64,000 bases of DNA from Pelagimonas phthalicica (GTDB lineage Bacteria > Pseudomonadota > Alphaproteobacteria > Rhodobacterales > Rhodobacteraceae), in contig NZ_SOAP01000003.1 of assembly GCF_004364805.1 (NCBI RefSeq), positions 186,001 to 250,000 of the forward strand. The letters are read 5' to 3'. A program made the translations under genes and the position numbers. Below the pieces are notes generated by a model that was not told the DNA's origin, did no database searches, and worked only from the letters and a program-made list of their open reading frames with translations. Shown here one piece after another: positions 53,323-62,331 of the stretch. The first letter of the stretch is position 1. Every line of letters starts with the position of its first letter.

Positions 53323-53408
53323 AATAGCCTATTTCACAAAGAGCAAAAGATATAATCGGCTATACCTCTGTAAAATATGCATAATTTTAAAATATATAAT
53401 AGGCTATA
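53323..53408. promoter_or_regulatory. Three AATAGGCTATA-type motifs in an AT-rich gap
   Basis: AATAGCCTATT (53323-53333, inverted), AATCGGCTATA (53354-53364) and AATAGGCTATA (53398-53408) are near-identical on one strand or the other, within an AT-rich stretch (53281-53410) of the 368-base gap upstream of the 211-residue gene. They could be operator sites or short iterons. The remaining gap also contains TATAAT-like words but no promoter I can assign. Confidence 0.4.
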
Positions 53409-53458
53409 GTTGATCTGGGTTGAATTGGCTCAGTGTTTTCTTGATTCGTTTCAATAGG

Positions 53459-53572
53459 ATGAACTGCTTTGGTGGCTTTCGCCCCAAGGGAGCGACCGCT
53501 GCCAATGCTTATAGGCTGACAGACCGCTCCAATGAGGGCATCGCAACTTTGTCCGAAAGGGTTTGGAGATGA
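53459..53572 (+). CDS. Possible 37-residue leader ORF
   Basis: ATG at 53459 opens a frame reading MNCFGGFRPKGATAANAYRL and ends in a TGA that overlaps the ATG of the next small gene (ATGA at 53569-53572). No family is recognised and the ribosome-binding site is weak. The overlap is the only support; it could be chance. Confidence 0.25.
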   Translation: MNCFGGFRPKGATAANAYRLTDRSNEGIATLSERVWR

Positions 53573-53739
53573 AAACTGCCTTCTTGATCTGTGTGTGCCT
53601 GGCTTGCTTGCTGGTCCTGCTGAAAAACCAAATCTGGAGCACCGGCACGACGCTGGCGCTCGACATTCTGCTGGCAAGTATTGTTTTTGCCTGCGTCGGT
53701 GCGTTGATCGTGCATTGGAAACTCAGCCGCAAAGGCTGA
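53569..53739 (+). CDS. Small two-span membrane protein
   Basis: This 56-residue product, MKTAFLICVCLACLLVLLKN and then a loop and second span (about 30-50), ends with a positively charged tail HWKLSRKG. It has two predicted membrane helices. AAAGG and GGAG lie 9-13 and 1-4 bases upstream of the ATG. It ends 77 bases before hisS and shares its strand. I recognise no family. Confidence 0.5.
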   Translation: MKTAFLICVCLACLLVLLKNQIWSTGTTLALDILLASIVFACVGALIVHWKLSRKG

Positions 53740-53816
53740 AATCCCCCTGTTTGCTTGCCCCGAGCCATCGGGGCAGGTAGAGGGGGCGCATCGGATTTAT
53801 CAAGCCGGATGAGACA

Positions 53817-55289
53817 ATGGCAAAAGTGAAAAAAGCACCACGCCCCAAGGCCCAGACGCCCAAGGGGTTCCGCGACTATTTCGGGACAGAAGTCACCGAG
53901 CGCGCCCATATGCTGAAAACGATTGCCGAGGTCTACCATCAATACGGGTTTGATGCGCTGGAAAGCTCGGCTGTTGAGACGGTTGAAGCGCTGGGCAAGT
54001 TCCTGCCCGATGTCGACCGCCCAAATGAGGGTGTGTTTGCCTGGCAGGACGAAGATGATGCCTGGATGGCGTTGCGCTATGATTTGACCGCGCCTTTGGC
54101 CCGCGTTTATGCGCAGTATCGCAACGACCTGCCGTTGCCCTATCGCCGCTATGCCATGGGGCCGGTCTGGCGCAATGAAAAGCCGGGGCCGGGGCGTTAT
54201 CGTCAGTTTTATCAGTGTGATGCGGATACGGTTGGCGCGGCCAATGTCGCCGCCGATGCCGAGATTTGTGCGATGCTGTCGGACACGCTGGAGCGTGTGG
54301 GCATTCCACGCGGTGACTATGTCGTGCGGGTGAACAACCGCAAGGTGTTGAACGGCGTGTTGGAGGCGATGGGCGTCACCGATGAGGCTCAGGCCGCCGA
54401 TGTGCTGCGCACCATCGACAAGTTCGACAAGGTCGGAGAGGCTGGTGTGCGCGAGCTGCTCGGCAAGGGGCGGTTGGATGCTTCGGGCGCTTACATCGAC
54501 GGTGTCGGGCTGAGCGAAGATCAGGCAGAGCCGGTGATTGCGTTTTTGACCTCGAAAGATGCCGATGTCGCCAAGACCTTTGCCAATTTGCGCGACGCAA
54601 TTGGATCATCCGCCATTGGCGCGGAAGGCGTGGCTGAGCTGGAAAAGATTGGCAATCTTTTGGCCGCCCAGAATTACGGGTCGGACAGGATCGAGATCGA
54701 TCCGAGTGTCGTGCGCGGGTTGGGCTATTACACCGGGCCGGTGTTTGAGGCCGAGCTGACCTTTGAAATCCTCGATGAGAAGGGGCGCAAACGTCAGTTT
54801 GGCTCGGTCTCGGGGGGCGGGCGTTATGACGATCTGGTCAAGCGCTTTACCGGGCAGGCGGTGCCTGCGACGGGGGTTTCGATTGGTGTTGACCGTCTGC
54901 TGGCGGCCCTGCGCGAAAAGGGCCGTATTGGTGGCAAGGTCACCGGGCCGGTGGTTGTCACGGTCATGGATAAGGACCGCATGGCCGATTACCAGAGCAT
55001 GGTGGCCGAGCTGCGCAATGCCGGTATTCGCGCCGAGGTCTATCTGGGCAACCCCAAGAACTTTGGCAATCAGCTGAAATATGCAGATAAACGCCAAAGC
55101 CCGGTTGCGGTGATCGAGGGTGGCGATGAACATGCCAATGGGGTGGTGCAGATCAAGGACCTGATCCTTGGCGCTCAGATTGCTGAGAATGCCACGCTGG
55201 AGGAATGGAAAGAGCGCCCAAGCCAATACGAAGTGCCGCGCGGCGAACTGGTCGCCAAGGTGCGCGAGATCCTGGACCTGCACGCATGA
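53817..55289 (+). CDS. hisS: Histidyl-tRNA synthetase
   Basis: The 490-residue class II synthetase charges tRNA-His. It has [37 protein letters not shown] (motif 2), the histidine A motif [12 protein letters not shown], and a C-terminal anticodon-binding domain (about 385-490). The start at 53817 begins [21 protein letters not shown]. It heads hisS-hisZ-hisG, a typical alphaproteobacterial operon; its stop overlaps hisZ by four bases (ATGA at 55286-55289). Confidence 0.96.
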   Translation: MAKVKKAPRPKAQTPKGFRDYFGTEVTERAHMLKTIAEVYHQYGFDALESSAVETVEALGKFLPDVDRPNEGVFAWQDEDDAWMALRYDLTAPLARVYAQYRNDLPLPYRRYAMGPVWRNEKPGPGRYRQFYQCDADTVGAANVAADAEICAMLSDTLERVGIPRGDYVVRVNNRKVLNGVLEAMGVTDEAQAADVLRTIDKFDKVGEAGVRELLGKGRLDASGAYIDGVGLSEDQAEPVIAFLTSKDADVAKTFANLRDAIGSSAIGAEGVAELEKIGNLLAAQNYGSDRIEIDPSVVRGLGYYTGPVFEAELTFEILDEKGRKRQFGSVSGGGRYDDLVKRFTGQAVPATGVSIGVDRLLAALREKGRIGGKVTGPVVVTVMDKDRMADYQSMVAELRNAGIRAEVYLGNPKNFGNQLKYADKRQSPVAVIEGGDEHANGVVQIKDLILGAQIAENATLEEWKERPSQYEVPRGELVAKVREILDLHA

Positions 55290-56365
55290 GCCTGAAACAG
55301 ATCAACGCCAAGGCCGCTGCATTGCGCGCTGCCTTTGAGGCGGCGGGGGCTGAGGTGGTCGATTGCGACATCCTGCTTCCGGCTGAAATTTTTCTAGACC
55401 TTTATGGCGAAGACGTGCGCACCCGCGCCTATATGTCCTCGGACCCGGCGCGGGGCGAGGTGATGCTGCGCCCGGATTTTACCGTGCCGGTGGTGCAGAA
55501 ACATATGGATGAGGGGGCAGAACCGGCGCGCTATACCTATAGCGGTGCGGTGTTCCGCCGTCAGGAAGAGCATCCCGAACGCGCCTCGGAATATGTTCAG
55601 GTGGGCTATGAGGTCTTTGACCGCGAAGACCCAGAGGCGGCGGATGCCGAGGTCTTTGCCCTGTTCCAACAGGTGCTGGCCCCGCATGGCTTGCGCGCTG
55701 TGACCGGCGATATCGGCATTCTGACGGCGGCTGTGCAGGGGTTGGACACGTCCGAGCGGCGGCGCAAGGCGTTGATGCGCCATATCTGGCGTCCGCGCCG
55801 GTTCCGCGCTTTGCTGGATCGGTTTTCGGGTCGCGCCCCGGTGCCGCCCTCGCGCGCGGCTTTGCTGGCCTCGGCGGATCCGATGGCGGATCGCGGGCCG
55901 CAAATCGGCCTGCGCTCCGAGGCGGAAATTGCCGAGCGCATCGCGGTTCTGCGCACCGACGCCGAGGAACCACATCTGTCCAAAGGCCAGGTGGAGCTGA
56001 TCGAGGCGATCCTCAAAGTCAGCGAGACTTGCAGTTTTGCCCTAGAACATCTGCGCGACATCGCCGTCGACCTGCCCGCCATTTCCGGCGCGGTCGAACG
56101 GTTTGCCCGCCGCTGCGAGGCCTTGGCGGCACGGGGTGTGGCAGTTGAGCAGCTTGATTTCGAGGCCAGCTATGGCCGCAGCTCGATGGAATATTATGAC
56201 GGGTTTGTCTTTGGCTTCCTGTCCAACCAATTGGGAACGCCGCCGGTGGCGACGGGCGGGCGCTATGACGCTCTGACCCGCCATCTCGGGCAGGGCCGGG
56301 AAATCCCGGCTGTTGGCGGCGTGATCCGCCCGGGTGTTCTGCTTGATCTGGAGGGGCGGTCATGA
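55286..56365 (+). CDS. hisZ: HisZ, ATP phosphoribosyltransferase regulatory subunit
   Basis: The 359-residue protein is a HisRS-like paralogue without aminoacylation activity. It keeps the synthetase fold ([37 protein letters not shown]) but lacks the anticodon domain. HisZ activates short-form HisG in the first step of histidine biosynthesis. The start [15 protein letters not shown] overlaps the hisS stop, and its own stop overlaps hisG by four bases (56362-56365). Confidence 0.94.
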   Translation: MSLKQINAKAAALRAAFEAAGAEVVDCDILLPAEIFLDLYGEDVRTRAYMSSDPARGEVMLRPDFTVPVVQKHMDEGAEPARYTYSGAVFRRQEEHPERASEYVQVGYEVFDREDPEAADAEVFALFQQVLAPHGLRAVTGDIGILTAAVQGLDTSERRRKALMRHIWRPRRFRALLDRFSGRAPVPPSRAALLASADPMADRGPQIGLRSEAEIAERIAVLRTDAEEPHLSKGQVELIEAILKVSETCSFALEHLRDIAVDLPAISGAVERFARRCEALAARGVAVEQLDFEASYGRSSMEYYDGFVFGFLSNQLGTPPVATGGRYDALTRHLGQGREIPAVGGVIRPGVLLDLEGRS

Positions 56366-57054
56366 GCCTCAAACTGGGGGTGCCGTCCAAGGGGCGGCTG
56401 ATGGAAAAGACTTTTGACTGGTTTGGCGCGCGCGGTGTCGGGCTGAAACGCACCGGGTCGGATCGCGAATATGCCGGGGCTGTTGACGGGGTCGATGGCG
56501 TCGAACTGGTGCTGCTCTCAGCCGGGGAAATCCCGCGTGAGCTGGCGGCGGGCCATATCCATCTGGGCGTGACCGGGATGGATCTGATCCAGGAAAAGCT
56601 GGTGCAATGGGATCAAAAGGTTGAACCTTTGGCCGAGCTCGGCTTTGGCCATGCGGATCTGATCCTGGCCGTGCCCAATTGCTGGGTGGATGTGAACACG
56701 CTGGATGATCTCGATGCGGCGGCGGCGGCCTTTCGTGAAGCCCACGGGTTCCGCATGCGCATTGCCACGAAATACCACCGCCTGGTGCGGCAATATCTGC
56801 ATCACGCGGGTGTGGCCGATTACCAATTGGTGGACAGTCAGGGGGCAACCGAAGGCACGATCAAGAACCTGACCTCGGAAGCGGTGGCTGACATCACCTC
56901 ATCCGGTGAAACCCTGCGCGCCAACCACCTCAAGATCCTTGAGGAAGAGCCGGTTCTGCGCTCACAAGCGACCCTGTTTCGCAGCCGGGTTGCAAAGCCA
57001 GAAGGCGCAGATCGCGTCGCCTTGGACGCTTTGCGCGATAAACTGAGCGTCTGA
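56362..57054 (+). CDS. hisG: HisG, ATP phosphoribosyltransferase, short form
   Basis: The 230-residue catalytic subunit condenses ATP with PRPP in the first committed step of histidine biosynthesis. Its length and lack of a C-terminal regulatory domain are those of the HisG-S form that works with HisZ. GVPSKGRLMEKTFDWF opens the protein, and DSQGATEGTIKNLTSEAVADITSSGETL contains the PRPP-binding region near residues 150-177. It ends the operon; the GTTTCTTTGGGCC repeat at 57072 follows. Confidence 0.96.
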   Translation: MSLKLGVPSKGRLMEKTFDWFGARGVGLKRTGSDREYAGAVDGVDGVELVLLSAGEIPRELAAGHIHLGVTGMDLIQEKLVQWDQKVEPLAELGFGHADLILAVPNCWVDVNTLDDLDAAAAAFREAHGFRMRIATKYHRLVRQYLHHAGVADYQLVDSQGATEGTIKNLTSEAVADITSSGETLRANHLKILEEEPVLRSQATLFRSRVAKPEGADRVALDALRDKLSV

Positions 57055-57071
57055 GCGGAACCATCTGACCC

Positions 57072-57124
57072 TAGGTTTCTTTGGGCCAAAAATATCCTGG
57101 GGGTCCGGGGGCAAAGCCCCCGGC
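57072..57124 (+). repeat. GTTTCTTTGGGCC-family repeat after hisG
   Basis: AGGTTTCTTTGGGCCAAAAA, then TATCCTGGGGG and a CCGGGGG/CCCCCGG hairpin with a CAAAG loop (57107-57124). TGACCCTAG lies immediately in front. The hairpin could also weaken transcription past hisG, but no T-run follows. It fills most of the short gap between hisG and the convergent yghU-like gene. Confidence 0.8.
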
Positions 57125-57165
57125 AACTCCGTTGACGAAATTTTTGCCAACAGGATCTTTGCCCG

Positions 57166-58023
57166 TTACTCCGCGGGCGCTTTTTCCTTCCGGGCATCGA
57201 AATCTGCCGCCGAGTGACGCTCGCGCAGCTGCTCATGCTCTTCGCCCCAGCTCTTATTGACCATACGGCCCCGCTGTACCGCAGGACGTGCCGCAATCTC
57301 ATTCGCCCAGCGGATCACGTTTTCGTATTCGTGCACCTGCAGGAACTCTGCCGCATTATACTGGTTGCCGATCACCAGATTGCCATACCACGGGAAAATG
57401 GCGATATCAGCAATGGTGTAATCCTCACCCGAGATGAATGTGTTCTTGGCCAATTGCTTGTCCAGCACATCCAGCTGACGCTTCACTTCCATCGCAAAGC
57501 GGTTGATCGGGTATTCCATCGGGTAGGGCGCATAGGCGTAGAAATGGCCAAAACCGCCGCCCAGATAAGGCGCGCTACCCATCTGCCAGAACAGCCAGCT
57601 GAGCATTTCGGCGCGATTTTCCGGCTTGCCCAGAAAGGCGTCGAACTTTTCAGCCAAATGCATCAGGATCGCGGCGCTTTCAAACACACGCACCGGTTCG
57701 TCACCGGAATAATCCAACAGGGCCGGGATCTTGGAGTTTGGATTGACATCTACAAAGCCCGAGCCAAACTGGTCGCCTTCGCCGATATTGATCAGCCAGG
57801 CATCGTATTCCGCGTCATGTCCGGCTTCGAGCAGTTCTTCGAGCATCACGGTGACTTTGACGCCGTTCGGAGTCGCCAACGAGTGCAGTTGCAACTTGTG
57901 CTCACCACGGGGCAGCTCTTTGTCATGGGTGGCCCCGGCGATGGGGCGGTTCAGCGACGCCCATTGGCCGCCATTTTCCTTGTCCCAGGTCCAGACCTTG
58001 GGTGGGGTATACTCTTCGGTCAT
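57166..58023 (-). CDS. yghU: YghU-type glutathione S-transferase family protein
   Basis: The 285-residue protein starts TEEYTPPKVWTWDKENGGQWASLNRP after the Met, the hallmark of YghU/YfcG-like GSTs, and has length close to YghU (288). These enzymes have disulfide-bond reductase activity with bound glutathione. The N-terminal thioredoxin-like domain with LYSLATPNGVKVTVMLEE and a helical C-terminal domain are visible. It is divergent from the YdcF gene and convergent with hisG. Confidence 0.88.
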   Translation of the reverse strand: MTEEYTPPKVWTWDKENGGQWASLNRPIAGATHDKELPRGEHKLQLHSLATPNGVKVTVMLEELLEAGHDAEYDAWLINIGEGDQFGSGFVDVNPNSKIPALLDYSGDEPVRVFESAAILMHLAEKFDAFLGKPENRAEMLSWLFWQMGSAPYLGGGFGHFYAYAPYPMEYPINRFAMEVKRQLDVLDKQLAKNTFISGEDYTIADIAIFPWYGNLVIGNQYNAAEFLQVHEYENVIRWANEIAARPAVQRGRMVNKSWGEEHEQLRERHSAADFDARKEKAPAE

Positions 58024-58085
58024 CTGCGTTTCCCTTTCCTTTGAGCGCTAACCTAACCCGGTCCGCGCAGATTGCTAGGGTGAGG

Positions 58086-58622
58086 ATGGGCAATGCACAG
58101 ATGCTGTGTTTATCTGCGGATATGGAAGAGGATTTGAATAAGCGGCCGGTGGCCATTGTGCTTGGGGCGGCGGTCTGGCCCGATGGTCGGCCCTCGCCGA
58201 CCCTGCGCCGCCGCGCCTTGTACGCCGCCAAACTGTACCAGGCAGGTGAGGTTGGCACGATTATCGGCTCTGGCGGGCTGGGGCAGTACCCTCCGAGCGA
58301 GGCGGAGGTGATCGCGCGCCTATGTCGAGAGGCCGGGGTTCCGGCACCGGCAATCCTGCAAGAAGATCAAGCCTCCACCACCGAGGAGAACCTAAGGTTT
58401 TCCAAGGCGATGATGGCTGCGAACGGGTTTGAAACCGCCGTCATCGTGACCGACCGCTATCATGCGCCCCGTGCCAAGTTGGTGGCGCGACGTCTGGGCA
58501 TTAGGGCTCGGGCAAGCTGCCCCGCAATGGCCGGGACAGCCTGGCACCGTGTGATTAAATCCTGGCTGCGCGAGATCCCGGCCTGTCTTTGGTATTTGCT
58601 GCGCGGCAAGGGGCAGGGCTAG
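58086..58622 (+). CDS. YdcF family protein (DUF218)
   Basis: The 178-residue protein has the DUF218 core: VAIVLGAAVWPDGRPSPTLRRRALYAAKLYQAGEVGTIIGSGG, then EDQASTTEENLRFSK and IVTDRYHAPRAKLVARRL. Related proteins are bound or periplasmic and linked to cell-wall recycling or vancomycin sensitivity; the catalytic role is not known. ATG at 58086 follows GGGTGAGG; later Met codons at 58101 and 58122 are possible. It converges with the secreted unknown protein (2-base gap). Confidence 0.85.
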   Translation: MGNAQMLCLSADMEEDLNKRPVAIVLGAAVWPDGRPSPTLRRRALYAAKLYQAGEVGTIIGSGGLGQYPPSEAEVIARLCREAGVPAPAILQEDQASTTEENLRFSKAMMAANGFETAVIVTDRYHAPRAKLVARRLGIRARASCPAMAGTAWHRVIKSWLREIPACLWYLLRGKGQG

Positions 58623-58624
58623 GC

Positions 58625-59005
58625 TCAGTGCACCACACGCACATTCACATAGCGACCGCGCCCGCCGCTGCCATAGATGCGCACAAAAACCGTCGCGCCG
58701 CCATTGACCAGAATGCGCGCAGCAGAGGGTTCGATCGAACCATTCATGATCATCCGCTCCATAATGCCGCGATTTTCCATGCTGCCAAAGAACGGATCCC
58801 ATTCATCACCCGCCTGGCTGATGCCAAAACGGTGGTAATTGGCGCGGTCCTGACGCAGCACTTGCCACGGCTCCGTCAGCCGCGCACCGCGGGAATTGTA
58901 GAGATCATCCTGCCCGATATAGGCGACATAGCTGCCGATCAGCTCATCTGCCTGCGCCAGTGTCGCCGCCATGCTCAGCACGGCCCCCATCAAAATGCGT
59001 TTCAT
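58625..59005 (-). CDS. Secreted protein of unknown function
   Basis: The 126-residue protein has a signal peptide (about 1-19, MKRILMGAVLSMAATLAQA) and a mature part with ELIGSYVAYIGQDDLYNSRGARL and GGRGRYVNVRVVH. It is rich in Tyr/Gly/Asn and probably a small beta-rich periplasmic protein. No family is recognised. It stands alone, convergent with ydcF. Confidence 0.65.
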   Translation of the reverse strand: MKRILMGAVLSMAATLAQADELIGSYVAYIGQDDLYNSRGARLTEPWQVLRQDRANYHRFGISQAGDEWDPFFGSMENRGIMERMIMNGSIEPSAARILVNGGATVFVRIYGSGGRGRYVNVRVVH

Positions 59006-59096
59006 GCTTCCCCTCTTTCCTCTCCAAAGCGTGTTTCCACGCGGTATTTTAGAGGGTTTGGGGTTAGCGGGCTTTGACGCCGGACAAAGATGAGCT

Positions 59097-59528
59097 CTAG
59101 ATCACCCCAATCTCGGCCAAGGCTCCGGCCAGTTCGGCGGGAAGGGGCTCTTCATGACGGGCTGAGCTGCTGAGATCGGGCGGGGCGTCAGCGGGCGAGA
59201 GGTAACGCCAGCCCTGAAACGGGCGGCGTTGGGCGGTGGTGGTGCGAATGATCTCGGGGTCGAGGATAATGGCGCAGCGGCGAATGCCGTCTTCGCCGAT
59301 GACCTCGTCCAGTCGCAAGACGCGCTGGCGGCATTGGATCACGCCTTTGATCACCCAATAGATCGAGCCACCGGCGAGGATCTCGGCCTCGCGTTTGGGC
59401 CACATGCGGGTGACATGGCGGGGCAGGCCATCTGGCAGCTCGGCCGCACGTTGCCTTTGCCAGTCTGCCAGGGTGTCCACGCTTTCCGAGCCGACGCTGA
59501 GTTTGATGAGATGCGTGAATTTGGTCAT
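59097..59528 (-). CDS. DUF1489 family protein
   Basis: The 143-residue protein starts MTKFTHLIKLSVGSESVDTLADWQ with GAGAGGC upstream. It includes TRMWPKREAEILAGGSIYWVIKG and PFQGWRYLSPADAPPDL, both typical of DUF1489, an alphaproteobacterial family related to lysophospholipase-like or RNA-binding proteins without an established role. Its start is 15 bases inside a longer open frame. It stands alone. Confidence 0.85.
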   Translation of the reverse strand: MTKFTHLIKLSVGSESVDTLADWQRQRAAELPDGLPRHVTRMWPKREAEILAGGSIYWVIKGVIQCRQRVLRLDEVIGEDGIRRCAIILDPEIIRTTTAQRRPFQGWRYLSPADAPPDLSSSARHEEPLPAELAGALAEIGVI

Positions 59529-59741
59529 ATATTTGCCTCTCATGGTGTCGGGGACCGCAGGATGTTGTGTAAACTAGCGCGGTTGGTCTGAGTCGGCAAA
59601 TCACGCGTGTTCAAAATTGTTGGCGGGCGCCAAACAGGATCGCACCCTCGGGTCGGGCGTGAACCTCGGTCTCTCCAGGGGCTTGCGGATCACGCGCAGC
59701 AGATCCTAGGCTGCGAGGTGCACAGTATCCGGGACTTCTCC

Positions 59742-60890
59742 ATGCACAAATTGACCGCAGATCAGATCACTTACCTCACCCAGCTGCGCCACACGTTGCA
59801 TCGCCGCCCGGAAATTTCGGGTGAGGAGCGCGCGACGGCGGCGCGGATGGTGGCGGAGCTGGAGGAGCTTGGGGCGGATCGGATCTGGCAGGGGTTGGGT
59901 GGTCATGGCGTTGCGGCGGAGTTTCGTGGGGCAGGGGATGGCCCGACTGTTTTGCTGCGATGTGAGTTGGACGGGTTGCCGATACAGGAGATTTCGGACC
60001 TGCCCTATCGGTCTGAGGTTGCGGGCAAGGGGCATCTTTGCGGGCATGATGGGCATATGGTGTCGCTGCTTGGGGTGGCGATGGGGCTGGCCAAACGGCC
60101 CAAACGCGGGCGGGTGATCTTGCTGTTCCAACCAGCTGAGGAAACCGGGGCGGGCGCACAGGCGGTGATTGACGATCCGCGCTGGCCCGAGATCCGGCCT
60201 GATTTTGCCTTTGCCTATCATAATGTGCCCGGCTGGCCCTTGGGACAGGTCGGGTTGCGCGATGCGGTTGCCAATTGCGCCTCGCGTGGGTTGCAGATCA
60301 ATTTGGAGGGCAAAAGCTCGCACGCGGCGGCCCCCGAAGACGGGCTGTCGCCGGGGCCTGCCATGGCGGATCTGATGGTGGCCCTGCCCGCCTTGGGGGA
60401 GGGGCAGATTGGCGACGATAATTTTGCCTTGTCGACCCTAACCCATGCCCGGTTGGGCGAGGCCTGTTTCGGCATTGCCCCGGCTTTGGGCGAGCTGCGG
60501 GTCACCTTGCGCTCGATGACCAATGCGCGAATGGGGGTGATGATCTCAGAGGCTGAGGCGGCACTGACCAAGTCACAGGGGGAGCTGCAGGTCAGGACCT
60601 CTTGGCATGATGTGTTCCATGCGGTGGAAAATGACAGAGCTGCCATGGCGGTGGCGCGCCGTGTTTTGGTCGATCTCGGGATGGACAGCCAAGAGATGCA
60701 GGCACCCATGCGCTGGTCCGAAGATTTTGGACGCTTTGGAGAAGATGGTGCGCAGGCAGCGCTGCTTTTCATCGGCTCGGGGATTGACCAGCCGCAATTG
60801 CACAATCCGGACTATGATTTTCCAGATGCGCTTGTCCCGGTGGTCACAGAGCTTTGGACCGCCCTGGTTGCAGATATCTTGGGAGAGTGA
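59742..60890 (+). CDS. M20 family amidohydrolase
   Basis: The 382-residue metallohydrolase has the M20D ligands: C100 and H102 in HLCGHDGHMVSLLG, E133-E134 in FQPAEETGAGAQAV and H160 in AYHNVPG. This type removes acyl or indoleacetyl groups from amino acids (hippurate or N-acyl amino acid hydrolases). The start MHKLTADQITYLTQLRHTLHRRPE fits the family; a GTG at 59607 would add 45 unrelated residues. The gene is followed by a 260-base AT-richer gap (60891-61150), in which I see no clear gene. Confidence 0.9.
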   Translation: MHKLTADQITYLTQLRHTLHRRPEISGEERATAARMVAELEELGADRIWQGLGGHGVAAEFRGAGDGPTVLLRCELDGLPIQEISDLPYRSEVAGKGHLCGHDGHMVSLLGVAMGLAKRPKRGRVILLFQPAEETGAGAQAVIDDPRWPEIRPDFAFAYHNVPGWPLGQVGLRDAVANCASRGLQINLEGKSSHAAAPEDGLSPGPAMADLMVALPALGEGQIGDDNFALSTLTHARLGEACFGIAPALGELRVTLRSMTNARMGVMISEAEAALTKSQGELQVRTSWHDVFHAVENDRAAMAVARRVLVDLGMDSQEMQAPMRWSEDFGRFGEDGAQAALLFIGSGIDQPQLHNPDYDFPDALVPVVTELWTALVADILGE

Positions 60891-61150
60891 GCGGCCAAGG
60901 GCGGAATTCTGCCGGATAAGCGGACCGTTCTTGTGAGGAATTTCTGTTATAATATAACTCTCTCAGAGTCTGATCCAAATGAGGAACAAGGAGTGCCTTT
61001 GCCATTTTTCCGATAAAATCCCTGAAATTATCTATAGTTTGGTGAGAAAAATCGATTTTCGCCAACTGTTATCGCCAGCATGCCTTGCCTAAAGGGGCGG
61101 TTGACGCCAAATAGCCTGTCAACGCGCTCAAAACTGGAAAGGACACGACA

Positions 61151-61624
61151 ATGCCCATTACCGAAGCAGAGATGACGGCAGCCCGCGACATTTGGGGAGC
61201 TGGGTTGGTTGCAATTTCAAAAGCCGACAAAGAGAGCGGCATTGACGCAGCCCGAGACACTGCCAAAAAGTTTTTGACCGAGGTTTACGGCTTTGATCTG
61301 GGCCCTGTTCTGTTTAAACCAACCCTTGCAAGCGGTGACCAAACATTCCGGCCGACTTTTGAGGGTGCATTGGCGTATTATATTGGCGAAGAGCCGACAT
61401 ACCCCAATGACCAAGGTTTCGGACGATTGGGCTGGGTCAAGTGGGAGCACATCACGGCGACCAGCTTTATCGACGGTGACATTGCGTTGTGGGCGGGCGG
61501 TTTCAAGCTCTTTAATGCTGAGGGTGCAATGACCCAGGTCGACAAAAGCTTTGGCTACAAAAAGGACGAGGACGGCGTGTTGCGCATTGTGCTGCACCAT
61601 TCGTCTTTGCCATATCAGCCCTAA
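61151..61624 (+). CDS. NTF2-like (SnoaL-type) protein
   Basis: The 157-residue protein has DAARDTAKKFLTEVYGFDLGPVLFKPTLASGDQTFRPT in the first half and GALAYYIGEEPTYPNDQGFGR, then WVKWEHITATSFIDGDIALWAGGFKLFN, DGVLRIVLHHSSLPY at the end, the alternating helix/cone-sheet pattern of NTF2-like folds. Its substrate is unknown. It is coupled to the DUF1007 gene through TAATG at 61622-61626. Confidence 0.65.
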   Translation: MPITEAEMTAARDIWGAGLVAISKADKESGIDAARDTAKKFLTEVYGFDLGPVLFKPTLASGDQTFRPTFEGALAYYIGEEPTYPNDQGFGRLGWVKWEHITATSFIDGDIALWAGGFKLFNAEGAMTQVDKSFGYKKDEDGVLRIVLHHSSLPYQP

Positions 61625-62331
61625 TGAATCAGCAGGCGCGGACAGGCATATCATTTGGGGCGGCTTTGGGCCGGATCACTAAACATTGCTGTTCCGCGCT
61701 TGCCACTCTGGTGGCGGCGGTCGGGTTTTCGACCCCCGCCTTGGCCCATCCGCATGTGTTCATTGACGGCGGGGTCGATTTCCGCTTTGGGCCGGATCGG
61801 CAGTTGGAAGCGTTGGAAATCACCTGGATCTATGATCCGTTTGAAACGCTCTACATGCTGGCCGAAAATGAGATGATGCTGAACGCTGATGGCGGGCTGG
61901 ATGAGGCTGACCGTCAGGAGTTGCAGCGCCGGCTTGCCGAATTTCCCCCGGATTTTGATGGCTCGGCCCATTTGGGCGCGGGCGGGGCCATGCAGGTTTT
62001 GGCCTGGCCAGAGAACACCCGAGTCGATGTTGTCGATGGGCGGCTGCACATGCGCTTTACCCGCCGTCTTGAAACGCCGATTTCCGCGGTGGGGGACGCG
62101 GTAGACGTGGCGTTCTATGAATCCACCTATTTCTTTGATTTCAGTCTGACAGAAGCGCCAAAACTGATTGGCGCGGCTGAGGGATGCACGGCCAAGGTCG
62201 CTTTGTTTGACCCAAACAGCCAAGATCGCGCCTTGCTGGATGTGCTGGCCAAGCTCAGCCGCGAGGAAACATCGGATATTGAAAATGTCGGGTCCTATTT
62301 TGCGGATAGGATTAGCGTCACATGCGATTGA
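61624..62331 (+). CDS. DUF1007 family protein, metal-uptake associated
   Basis: The 235-residue protein has a signal-like N-terminus (about 20-40, ending ALAHPHVF) and the DUF1007 pattern HPHVFIDGGVDFRFGPDRQLEALEITWIYDPFETLYMLAE. Members are usually encoded beside nickel/cobalt transporters, as here. The His/Asp pairs after the signal could bind metal (inference). It overlaps the preceding gene by one base and the next by ten. Confidence 0.85.
   Translation: MNQQARTGISFGAALGRITKHCCSALATLVAAVGFSTPALAHPHVFIDGGVDFRFGPDRQLEALEITWIYDPFETLYMLAENEMMLNADGGLDEADRQELQRRLAEFPPDFDGSAHLGAGGAMQVLAWPENTRVDVVDGRLHMRFTRRLETPISAVGDAVDVAFYESTYFFDFSLTEAPKLIGAAEGCTAKVALFDPNSQDRALLDVLAKLSREETSDIENVGSYFADRISVTCD

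Noticed and set aside
57061-57130. Strong terminator after hisG
   Set aside because: A CCGGGGG/CCCCCGG hairpin exists, but no T-run follows and it is better explained as part of the repeat.
60931-60953. Sigma70-type promoter TTGTGA..TATAAT
   Set aside because: The spacing between the two boxes is only 11 bases, far below the usual 16-18.
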